Of a DNA stretch of 38,888 nucleotides, positions 33,085 through 38,888 are shown piece by piece (positions within the stretch are counted from its first letter, which is position 1; every line of letters starts with the position of its first letter). Position numbers and translations under genes: made by a program. This DNA is from CAG-917 sp051883555 (GTDB lineage: Bacteria > Bacillota > Clostridia > Christensenellales > CAG-917): contig JBJETY010000054.1 in the NCBI GenBank assembly GCA_051883555.1, forward strand, positions 1 through 38,888. The letters are read 5' to 3'. The notes below the pieces were generated by a model. The model was not told the origin of the DNA. It searched no databases and was given only the letters and a program-made list of their open reading frames with translations.

Positions 33085-33117
33085 AAAACCTAAATCGTTG
33101 AGATTTAGGTTTTTTAT
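33085..33117 (+). terminator. Terminator of the tRNA cluster
   Basis: Stem AAAACCTAAATC / GATTTAGGTTTT (33085-33096 with 33102-33113) followed by U-rich sequence, two nt after the tRNA-Val CCA. Confidence 0.88.
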
Positions 33118-33402
33118 TTGCGGGTCGTATATTTAAAGCTATTTATCCGGAAGCCGTTTGTTTATTTAGGCTTGCATTCTTCATTAAAGTTTGTCTTTTT
33201 ATTAAAACTTGTATTCTTTATTAAAGTTTGTTTCGTTTATTAAAGTCGTTTGTTGAAAGTAATTATTTAAAAGTTTTTGTAATTGTATTAAAGTTTTAAA
33301 TTTATCCGAAGTCGATTTTAATTGTTGAAAACCGCTTGTTTAAAAAATCTTTAAAATTTTAAATTGTAGTTAAAACTATTAGTTATCGAAAACAACTATT
33401 TA
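33118..33402. repeat. Spacer with degenerate 18-22 bp tandem repeats
   Basis: About four diverged units built around TTTATTAAAGTTTGT run from 33171 to 33253 (units near 33171, 33195, 33213 and 33232), with a few looser copies downstream. No gene or RNA structure was seen in this spacer. Confidence 0.6.
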
Positions 33403-33431
33403 TTGACAATTAATTTCTCATTTGATAGAAT
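33403..33431 (+). promoter_or_regulatory. Sigma-A promoter of the HPr-like gene
   Basis: TTGACA (33403-33408), 17-bp spacer, TAGAAT (33426-33431), 25 nt before the ATG. Confidence 0.8.
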
Positions 33432-33456
33432 CAAAATATAAATTTACGGGGTAATT

Positions 33457-33684
33457 ATGAAATCTGTTTTAGTCAAATTAGATTCAACCGATAGCGTAAA
33501 AGAATTGGTTGCTATTGTTGAAAAATTTCCTTACGAAGTTGATTTGCGTTGCGGAAGGCACGTCGTAAACGCAAAATCGGTGCTCGGCATTTTGAGCTTC
33601 GATTTAAGCGACCCGCTTGTTCTTGAAATTTATTCGGATGAATGTACCGAATTGATAAACGAATTGAGTCGTTTTATAGCATAA
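33457..33684 (+). CDS. HPr-like protein lacking the phosphorylated histidine
   Basis: A 75-residue protein with the HPr fold pattern. NAKSVLGILSFDL (about residues 38-50) matches the Ser46 helix region of HPr, and the C-terminal SDECTELINELSRFI helix is typical. The GIHARPA active-site segment with His15 is absent; the corresponding stretch reads KFPYEVDLRCGRHV. It therefore cannot carry phosphate from PTS enzyme I in the usual way and, if anything, acts as a regulator. It has its own promoter and a GGGG ribosome site. The next gene starts two nt after its stop. Confidence 0.78.
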   Translation: MKSVLVKLDSTDSVKELVAIVEKFPYEVDLRCGRHVVNAKSVLGILSFDLSDPLVLEIYSDECTELINELSRFIA

Positions 33685-33686
33685 TT

Positions 33687-34808
33687 ATGGATAAATTCAA
33701 ATTTTCAAAATTAAAAATTTTAATATTTGAGGCAACGGTTTTTATCGCGTTTGTTTTGTGCTGTTTGTTTTTTATAGGCAACTTGTCAGCTTTTAATTCG
33801 GTGGCATTAGCGTCGGAAAATTACGTCGAGCCCGTTTATTACGTGCTGTCTCAAGTGAGTAGCAACGCCCCTACGACAAGTGCCGGCGAAACGGACGGCG
33901 AAATTTATTATCGAGTGATTTTCGTCTCGGACGGACAAGATTCACAGGAAATGGTCTTATCCGAACAAAATGATTTGAATTCCGTAATTTCTTTGATAAG
34001 AGAAAATATGGCTCGTCAGCAATTGGTTTCGGCAAAAATCGAATTTTGCGCTGATTTCGATTCGGATACGACGTCGGCTTTAGGCGAGTGCGTTTATGCG
34101 GCGGCAGAGCCGATTTACGTGACGTTTTCGGACGTGGTTTTCAGCGGTAAGATTAAATCGACGTCAACCGAAATATTATTTAAAGCGGATAGCGACAGCG
34201 GTCAATCGCTGTTCTATGCCGACGGTTTAAGCATATCGAACGGAGCGGTCGAAGTTTTAAGCGGTAGCGTAAAAGTTAAGGGGGCGTGCGAATTTACGCT
34301 TAAAACCTTAAACGCGTTTGAGTCGGAAAATTTAAGCGGCAATATCATTCTCGATTGGTCGGGAGATAAGGTAATTGATGAAACGGTTATTTTAACAAGT
34401 TGTACGCAAAGCGACCTTGAAGCTATAACAATATCGGGATATACTTTAAAGTTTGTTCAGAGCGAAAACGGAAACAGTGCAATTTTGGCAGCAGAGAAAA
34501 AACCGCTGACAAACGATGACGGCGCAAACAAAGGACTTAGTCCGGGCGAAATTGCAGGTATTGCCGTGGGAGCGGTTGCTGGAACGGCAATAGTCGGCAC
34601 GGCGACGGGATTTTCGATTTCGTGGTTCGGAGTTAAAAAAAGGTCGTGGTCGGACCTTATAGAATGGATTAAGAAGATTAAAAACAGCAAAGAATATAAA
34701 GCGGTTAAGAAAGCTCGCAAGATAAAGAAAAAGATTGACAAGCAGAGAAAAAAGGAAGAAAAGAAGCGCGTCAAAGAAGAAAAGAAAAACGGTACTATGC
34801 TTTATTAG
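33687..34808 (+). CDS. Two-span membrane protein with basic cytoplasmic tail, unknown function
   Basis: A 373-residue protein, not recognised. A signal/anchor segment at about residues 10-35 is followed by an acidic, beta-rich extracytoplasmic region (about 40-285). A Gly/Ala-rich membrane span, GEIAGIAVGAVAGTAIVG (about 290-315), follows. The very Lys-rich tail with a coiled-coil look (about 320-373) should remain in the cytoplasm. The start at 33687 is chosen as the first Met before the anchor. There is no Shine-Dalgarno, but it lies two nt after the HPr-like stop, so coupled translation is likely. The overall plan resembles a surface or adhesin-like protein. It is the last gene before the aromatic operon. 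Confidence 0.75.
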   Translation: MDKFKFSKLKILIFEATVFIAFVLCCLFFIGNLSAFNSVALASENYVEPVYYVLSQVSSNAPTTSAGETDGEIYYRVIFVSDGQDSQEMVLSEQNDLNSVISLIRENMARQQLVSAKIEFCADFDSDTTSALGECVYAAAEPIYVTFSDVVFSGKIKSTSTEILFKADSDSGQSLFYADGLSISNGAVEVLSGSVKVKGACEFTLKTLNAFESENLSGNIILDWSGDKVIDETVILTSCTQSDLEAITISGYTLKFVQSENGNSAILAAEKKPLTNDDGANKGLSPGEIAGIAVGAVAGTAIVGTATGFSISWFGVKKRSWSDLIEWIKKIKNSKEYKAVKKARKIKKKIDKQRKKEEKKRVKEEKKNGTMLY

Positions 34809-34886
34809 GATTTGCGTAGAATTTGAATTTGCATATCCGTTACAAAACGCCGTTACAAAATACGGAAACTTATAGAAAAAAATTTG

Positions 34887-34915
34887 TTGACAACAAAAAA
34901 ATATGGTGATACACT
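34887..34915 (+). promoter_or_regulatory. Promoter of the aromatic operon leader, predicted leaderless
   Basis: Consensus TTGACA (34887-34892), 17-bp spacer, TACACT (34910-34915), 6 nt, ATG of the leader peptide. Confidence 0.8.
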
Positions 34916-34921
34916 AAAAAT

Positions 34922-34987
34922 ATGAAAAATATCATTATCGCAAACGCATTTTATTACTTTTACTTTTATGGCTTCAAGAAGTCATAA
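34922..34987 (+). CDS. Phe/Tyr-rich leader peptide of the aro operon
   Basis: A 21-codon open frame with the composition of an attenuator control peptide. After a short MKNIIIANA start, residues 10-18 are FYYFYFYGF (four Phe, four Tyr), then KKS and TAA. It starts at the predicted transcription start, has no ribosome site, and is followed by alternative hairpins and a terminator, then aroF-tyrA-aroB-aroA. The codons report Phe-tRNA and Tyr-tRNA charging, which fits an operon of DAHP synthase and prephenate dehydrogenase. It compares with the Phe-rich pheA leader of enteric bacteria, but is unrelated in sequence. Confidence 0.85.
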   Translation: MKNIIIANAFYYFYFYGFKKS

Positions 34988-35032
34988 TTTTTGCGTGCGG
35001 TAATAAAAGACAAAATTAAAACCGTTACGTAA
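34937..35032 (+). promoter_or_regulatory. Ribosome-stalling transcription attenuator (alternative hairpins)
   Basis: Three strands before the terminator can pair in exclusive ways. Strand 1 (34937-34948, ATCGCA-aa-CGCA) pairs with strand 2 (34992-35001, TGCG-TGCGGT) over 10 bp with a 2-nt bulge. Strand 2 (34991-35001, TTGCGT-g-CGGT) can instead pair with strand 3 (35021-35032, ACCG-tt-ACGTAA) over 10 bp with a small internal loop. Strand 3 is also the 5' arm of the terminator. Ribosomes stalled on Phe/Tyr codons (34949-34975) cover strand 1 and would free 2:3, allowing read-through. Ribosomes reaching the stop (34985) cover strand 2 and allow termination. Confidence 0.8.
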
Positions 35033-35046
35033 GTAACGGTTTTTTT
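35018..35046 (+). terminator. Attenuator terminator of the aro operon
   Basis: Stem AAAACCGTTAC / GTAACGGTTTT (35018-35028 with 35033-35043), GTAA loop, U7 tract. It lies 30 nt after the leader peptide stop and 324 nt before aroF. Confidence 0.9.
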
Positions 35047-35369
35047 AATATAAACGACGCAGCGATGAAATTAAAACGACGATAAGTTTAAACTAAACGT
35101 ATAAAATCACATTTTCCGTTCGGGTTATCGTGGCGGTAATCAGTTAAAAATAAAAAGCCGATTCGATTTTATCTTTTAACTTAAAACGGGAGAAAAAAAG
35201 AATAGTTTAAAAAATCGTGGGAACCGACGTGCGGAAGAAAAAAGTCGCGATAAAAGAGTTAATAAAAGTTATTGCATAACGGCAAGTATTGCATAACGGA
35301 AAACAAAATAGCAGCAACCGAAAAACAAAAGAAACAAATGAAAAATTTTATTATATTAGGAGATAAAAA
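35047..35369. other. Spacer between the attenuator and aroF
   Basis: About 320 nt of AT-rich leader with no second promoter that I trust and no other RNA fold. TATTGCATAACGG is duplicated at 35270-35282 and 35287-35299. The aroF ribosome site TAGGAGA lies at the end. Confidence 0.5.
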
Positions 35370-36383
35370 ATGATTATCGTAGTTAAAAACGACGGAGACA
35401 AAAAAAAGTTAGACAATTTAACGAATTGGATTAAGAATTTAGGGCTCGATATCCATTATTCGAAAGGTGAGACCAGCACGATTTTAGGCGTAATCGGCGA
35501 CACGTCGAAAGTCGATATCGACCTTATTCGCTCGCTCGATATCGTAGACAGCGTAACGAGAATTCAGGAGCCTTATAAAAAGGCAAACAGGAAATTCCAT
35601 CCGGAAGATACGATAATCGACGTCGGCGGACATAAATTCGGCGGAAATCATTTCCAGATGATTGCCGGACCTTGTTCGGTAGAGTCGGAAAAACAGATTA
35701 TTGAAATAGCAAAAGCCGTAAAAGAAGCGGGCGCGACGTTGCTCAGAGGCGGTGCGTTTAAACCTCGTACCAGCCCGTACGCTTTCCAAGGTATGCGCGG
35801 AGAAGGAATCGAACTTTTGCTTAAAGCGAAAGCCGAAACGGGAATGCCTATCGTAACGGAAATTATGAGCGCCGCTCATCTCGATATGTTCCGCGACGTT
35901 GACGTCATTCAGGTCGGCGCCAGAAACATGCAGAATTTCGAACTCTTAAAAGAGCTCGGAAAAACGGACAAGCCTATTTTGCTTAAAAGAGGTTTTGCCA
36001 ATACCATAGAAGAATGGCTTATGTCTGCCGAATACATTATGTCGGAAGGAAACGAAAAAGTTATTTTGTGCGAAAGAGGCATAAGAACGTTTGAACCTAC
36101 AACTCGTAACACGCTTGATTTAAGCGCAATACCTGTATTAAAAGAAAAAACGCATTTGCCGATTGTCGTCGACCCTTCGCACGCGTCGGGCATCAGCAGA
36201 CTTGTTGCGCCGCTTTCACTTGCTTCGGTTGGCGCAGGCGCAGACGGACTTATTATCGAAGTGCACAACAATCCGCCTAAGGCTTTATGCGACGGTGCTC
36301 AATCGATTACGCCGTCTCAATTCGACGCAATTTCTCAAAAAATAGGAGTAATGCTTGGACTTGTAGGCAAGCGCATGGATTAA
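35370..36383 (+). CDS. aroF: 3-deoxy-7-phosphoheptulonate (DAHP) synthase, type I-beta with regulatory N-domain
   Basis: A 337-residue first enzyme of the shikimate pathway, condensing PEP and erythrose-4-phosphate. Residues 1-70 form the ferredoxin-like regulatory domain of the Thermotoga-type enzyme (IIVVKNDGDKKKLDNL), which in that family binds Tyr or Phe as feedback inhibitors. The TIM-barrel domain follows, with MIAGPCSVES (about 93-102), LLRGGAFKPRTSPYAFQG, LLKRG and VVDPSHASG. The start follows AGGAGA. It is the first structural gene after the Phe/Tyr attenuator, so both its activity and its expression may respond to the same end products. Confidence 0.95.
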   Translation: MIIVVKNDGDKKKLDNLTNWIKNLGLDIHYSKGETSTILGVIGDTSKVDIDLIRSLDIVDSVTRIQEPYKKANRKFHPEDTIIDVGGHKFGGNHFQMIAGPCSVESEKQIIEIAKAVKEAGATLLRGGAFKPRTSPYAFQGMRGEGIELLLKAKAETGMPIVTEIMSAAHLDMFRDVDVIQVGARNMQNFELLKELGKTDKPILLKRGFANTIEEWLMSAEYIMSEGNEKVILCERGIRTFEPTTRNTLDLSAIPVLKEKTHLPIVVDPSHASGISRLVAPLSLASVGAGADGLIIEVHNNPPKALCDGAQSITPSQFDAISQKIGVMLGLVGKRMD

Positions 36384-36384
36384 T

Positions 36385-37263
36385 ATGGAAATAGGAATTA
36401 TAGGATTAGGTCTTATCGGCGGCTCGATGGCGAAGGCTTTGAAGAGCAAAGGGCATAAAATTTACGGAAGCGACAACGACGGCAGCGTTTTGCAAAAAGC
36501 ATTGCTTATCGGTGCTATCGATGAAGAGCTTACGGCGGAAAACGTAAAAAAGATAGATTATCTGATTATTTCCGTTTATCCCGAAGGAGTGCTCGAATGC
36601 CTTGATAAATACGTTCCGATGCTTAAAGACGGCGCTATAGTCAGCGATTTATGCGGAATAAAAAGACTCGTCGTAAAGAAAATGGCGGAACTTAAAAAGC
36701 AACGTCCGTCTTTGCATTTTGTCGCTCTTCATCCTATGGCAGGCAAAGAATTTTCGGGAATAAGGTATTCGTCGTCGCTTTTATACGAAGGAGCGTCTCT
36801 TCTTGCCATAAGCGTAGATACTCCTATAGAGATTCTTGCAAAAGTAAAATCGATAATGCTTGAAATCGGTTTTAAAGGAATGGTAATAACGAATGCCGAA
36901 CAGCATGATAAAATCATTTCTTACACGTCGCAACTCGCTCACATCGTATCCAGCGCTTATATTCAGAATAAAACGGCAAACGAAGTCTTCGGTTTTACCG
37001 CCGGCAGCTTTAAGGATATGACGAGAGTGGCAAGATTGAATGCCGCTATGTGGACTGAGCTTTTGCTCGATAACCGTGATTTCTTATCGACGGAACTCGA
37101 CGATTTAATCCGCAATCTTTCCGAATTTAAGCAGTATCTTGACGACAACGACAAAGCAGCGTTGTTCAATAAACTTAACAAAGGAAATGAAATAAAGTGC
37201 GAGATAGAAAGCGAAACGAAACAAAAAACGAAGGAGCGTTTTGAAAATGGATATAACGGTTAA
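36385..37263 (+). CDS. tyrA: Prephenate dehydrogenase
   Basis: A 292-residue NAD(P)-dependent enzyme. The N-terminal Rossmann motif IGIIGLGLIGGSMAKALK (3-20) is followed by the substrate-binding and catalytic LHPMAGKEFSG. A helical C-terminal dimerisation domain contains ISYTSQLAHIVSSA and FGFTAGSFKDMTRVA. It converts prephenate to 4-hydroxyphenylpyruvate, the tyrosine branch. There is no ACT domain, unlike B. subtilis TyrA. It starts one nt after the aroF stop without a clear ribosome site, so translation is coupled. Confidence 0.93.
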   Translation: MEIGIIGLGLIGGSMAKALKSKGHKIYGSDNDGSVLQKALLIGAIDEELTAENVKKIDYLIISVYPEGVLECLDKYVPMLKDGAIVSDLCGIKRLVVKKMAELKKQRPSLHFVALHPMAGKEFSGIRYSSSLLYEGASLLAISVDTPIEILAKVKSIMLEIGFKGMVITNAEQHDKIISYTSQLAHIVSSAYIQNKTANEVFGFTAGSFKDMTRVARLNAAMWTELLLDNRDFLSTELDDLIRNLSEFKQYLDDNDKAALFNKLNKGNEIKCEIESETKQKTKERFENGYNG

Positions 37264-38275
37264 TGCTTCTACGCCGTATAAAGTTTTAATCGGCGAAAAA
37301 GAGGCGGACAGATTGAAAAAATTTGTCGATGAAATGAAACCGCAGGTAAAAAAGATTTTGCTTTTTTCCGATAGCAACGTATTTAAAACGTACGGAAATA
37401 GTCTTATGGAAAAATTGCCCGGCTATGAAATCACGACTTTCGTTTTTAAAGCGGGCGAAAAAAGAAAAAATATGCGTACCATAATAAAAGCGTTGAACGT
37501 AATGGGACAAGCGGGCTTTACAAGAAACGACCTTGTTATTGCTTTGGGCGGCGGCGTTTCCGGCGATATGGCAGGCTTTACCGCGGCAATATATATGCGC
37601 GGCATAAGATGGATAAACGTGCCTACGACGCTTCTTGCTATGATAGACAGTTCGGTCGGCGGAAAAACGGGAGTAGACTTAAAGAGCGGAAAAAATATGG
37701 CAGGAGCTTTTTATCAGCCGCAACTTGTTATTTGCGACAACTCTTATCTTAAAACTCTTCCGGAAAGGGAGTGGAAAAACGGTATAGGCGAAGGCATAAA
37801 ATATGCGATTCTTGACGGTGAGATTCTTGAACTCGAGTTGGGAATCGACGATAGCAACGCGGCGAGATTCGTTGAAAAGTGCATACGAATTAAAAAGCGT
37901 ATTGTGGAAGAAGACGAAAAAGAATCGGGTTCAAGAGTGTTTTTGAATTTAGGCCATACGTATGCGCATGCCGTTGAAAAACTCAGTCATTATAAAATTC
38001 CGCACGGGGTTGCAGTCGGCGCAGGGTTAAGATGGATACTCGACGTGGCAACGACGATGGAAGTTATGGAAGAAGGTCCGGAAGACGCAAAAATGGTGGC
38101 TTTGCTCGATAAGTATGAAATGCCTTATATAAAATTTAAAAAGAAAAAAATGATAAAGGCTATGTGGTCGGACAAAAAAAGAAAAGACGACGTTATAAGA
38201 CTTGTTATACCGTCGGGGTTCGGAAATTGCGGAATTATCGAATTGGACAAGAAAGCGGTTGAGGATTTATTGTGA
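37247..38275 (+). CDS. aroB: 3-dehydroquinate synthase
   Basis: A 342-residue NAD- and metal-dependent enzyme that cyclises DAHP. Motifs are LGGGVSGDMAGFTAA, RGIRWINVPTTLLAMIDSSVGGKTGVD (NAD/substrate site), EGIKYAIL and metal ligands in NLGHTYAHAVE and HGVAVGAG. The ATG at 37247 is preferred: AAGGAG lies 10 nt upstream, though an in-frame TTG two codons earlier is possible. It overlaps the tyrA end by 17 nt. Confidence 0.94.
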   Translation: MDITVNASTPYKVLIGEKEADRLKKFVDEMKPQVKKILLFSDSNVFKTYGNSLMEKLPGYEITTFVFKAGEKRKNMRTIIKALNVMGQAGFTRNDLVIALGGGVSGDMAGFTAAIYMRGIRWINVPTTLLAMIDSSVGGKTGVDLKSGKNMAGAFYQPQLVICDNSYLKTLPEREWKNGIGEGIKYAILDGEILELELGIDDSNAARFVEKCIRIKKRIVEEDEKESGSRVFLNLGHTYAHAVEKLSHYKIPHGVAVGAGLRWILDVATTMEVMEEGPEDAKMVALLDKYEMPYIKFKKKKMIKAMWSDKKRKDDVIRLVIPSGFGNCGIIELDKKAVEDLL

Positions 38276-38888
38276 TGGAATGTACGGTTTTTAAATCTGA
38301 GATTGACGGAAAGGTTTCCGCGCCAACTTCCAAATCGGTTGCGCATAGAGCGTTGATAGTTGCAAGTATCGCTTTAGGAGATTCGGTTTTGTACGGCGAT
38401 TTTTCATCCGACGATATACAGGCGACTATAGGCGCATTGGAAAAACTTGGCGCATCTTTTGAGAAAAAAGACGGCGTAACCATTTGTCATCCGATACGAA
38501 AAGCAGACAGTGCAAGCATAGACTGTTTCGAAAGCGGTTCCACGCTAAGGTTTATAGTCCCTCTTGCGGCGGCTCTCGGAATCGAAACGGAAGTCAACGG
38601 CAGAGGAAAACTTCCGAAACGACCTATAAAAGACTTGCTGGACGCTTTAAAAGGAATTGACTACGATTATACGGACAGCATGCCGTTTAAATTCAGCGGT
38701 CAGCTTACCGGCGACGATTTCGAAATTTCGGGCGACGTAAGTTCACAGTACGTTACGGGTATGCTTTTTGCAACGTTGGCTTTAAAGCGTAAATGCAGGC
38801 TCAGAATAAACGGCGAATTAAAAAGTAAACCTTACGTCGATATAACGGTAGACGTTATAAAGCAATTCGGCGGTTATGTAAAAGAAAC
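38275..38888 (+). CDS. aroA: 5-enolpyruvylshikimate-3-phosphate synthase, 5' part
   Basis: The first 204 codons are seen, open to the window end; the gene is cut, not broken. PTSKSVAHRAL (17-27) is the shikimate-3-phosphate/PEP-binding N-terminal motif. SGSTLRF, GRGKLPKRPI and SSQYVTGMLFA are the other conserved blocks of EPSP synthase. Its ATG shares one base with the aroB stop (TGATG), giving translational coupling. The operon probably continues beyond the window. Confidence 0.94.
   Translation, partial: MECTVFKSEIDGKVSAPTSKSVAHRALIVASIALGDSVLYGDFSSDDIQATIGALEKLGASFEKKDGVTICHPIRKADSASIDCFESGSTLRFIVPLAAALGIETEVNGRGKLPKRPIKDLLDALKGIDYDYTDSMPFKFSGQLTGDDFEISGDVSSQYVTGMLFATLALKRKCRLRINGELKSKPYVDITVDVIKQFGGYVKE

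Noticed and set aside
34837..34860. Repeated CCGTTACAAAA upstream of the aro promoter as part of the attenuator
   Set aside because: It lies upstream of the predicted transcription start, so it cannot pair with the terminator arm in the RNA. The similarity to CCGTTAC is probably chance.

Overview
The window looks like chromosomal DNA from a low-GC, endospore-forming Firmicute of the Clostridia type, probably an uncultured lineage. The evidence is the sporulation and germination set (sigH, spoIIE, spoIIR, sleB, ypeB), the C-type zinc ribosomal protein S18, the rpsF-ssb-rpsR operon, Bacillus/Clostridium-like mrnC-rlmB-sigH order, a tilS-hpt pair, and AT-rich spacers with U-tract terminators. 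I cannot name the genus from sequence alone. There is no phage, transposon, CRISPR array or obvious horizontally acquired island.

Layout. 0.2-4.2 kb (minus strand): mrnC, rlmB, sigH, then rpsF-ssb-rpsR and a DUF3267 membrane metalloprotease. 4.5-7.7 kb (+): a 1042-residue Ig-like/transglutaminase lipoprotein. 7.9-9.1 kb (-): a small helical protein and a NUDIX ADP-sugar hydrolase. 9.2-12.1 kb (+): spoIIR, then sleB-ypeB. 12.4-15.6 kb (-): a zinc-ribbon membrane protein, a cobalamin-riboswitch unit (DUF4430 lipoprotein plus ECF S-component), and a small Cys-rich protein. 15.8 kb (+): tRNA-Pro. 16.3-19.5 kb (-): phosphoglucomutase and a VanW-family protein. 19.8-25.1 kb (-): the tightly packed operon tilS-hpt-cca-rmuC-PHP phosphoesterase. 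25.4-28.8 kb (-): degV and spoIIE. 29.2-30.1 kb (+): ZIP metal transporter. 31-32.1 kb: a divergent pair of unknown genes. 32.3-33.1 kb (+): tRNA cluster fMet-(two decayed CAT-tRNA-like copies)-Met-Glu-Val. 33.4-34.8 kb (+): HPr-like protein and a membrane protein. 34.9 kb to the end (+): an aromatic amino acid operon aroF-tyrA-aroB-aroA, with aroA cut by the window edge.

The most interesting element is at 34887-35046. It is an unannotated 21-codon leader peptide whose core is FYYFYFYGF, followed by mutually exclusive hairpins and an intrinsic terminator, upstream of the Phe/Tyr/shikimate operon. All four strands of a classical ribosome-stalling attenuator can be paired by eye. This is unexpected in a Firmicute, where T-boxes usually do this job.

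The leader peptide itself appears to be on a leaderless mRNA. Its -10 box lies exactly 6 nt before the ATG. Five other genes lacking a Shine-Dalgarno (mrnC, the NUDIX gene, tilS, degV and the unknown gene at 31354) show the same geometry (TTGnnn, 16-18 bp, TAnnnT, 6 nt, ATG), so leaderless initiation looks like a real second mode in this genome. Other points of note are a spoIIE promoter placed inside the degV terminator behind two perfect Spo0A boxes, and the decayed initiator-tRNA tandem array. All functional calls come from reading motifs; no database search was possible.
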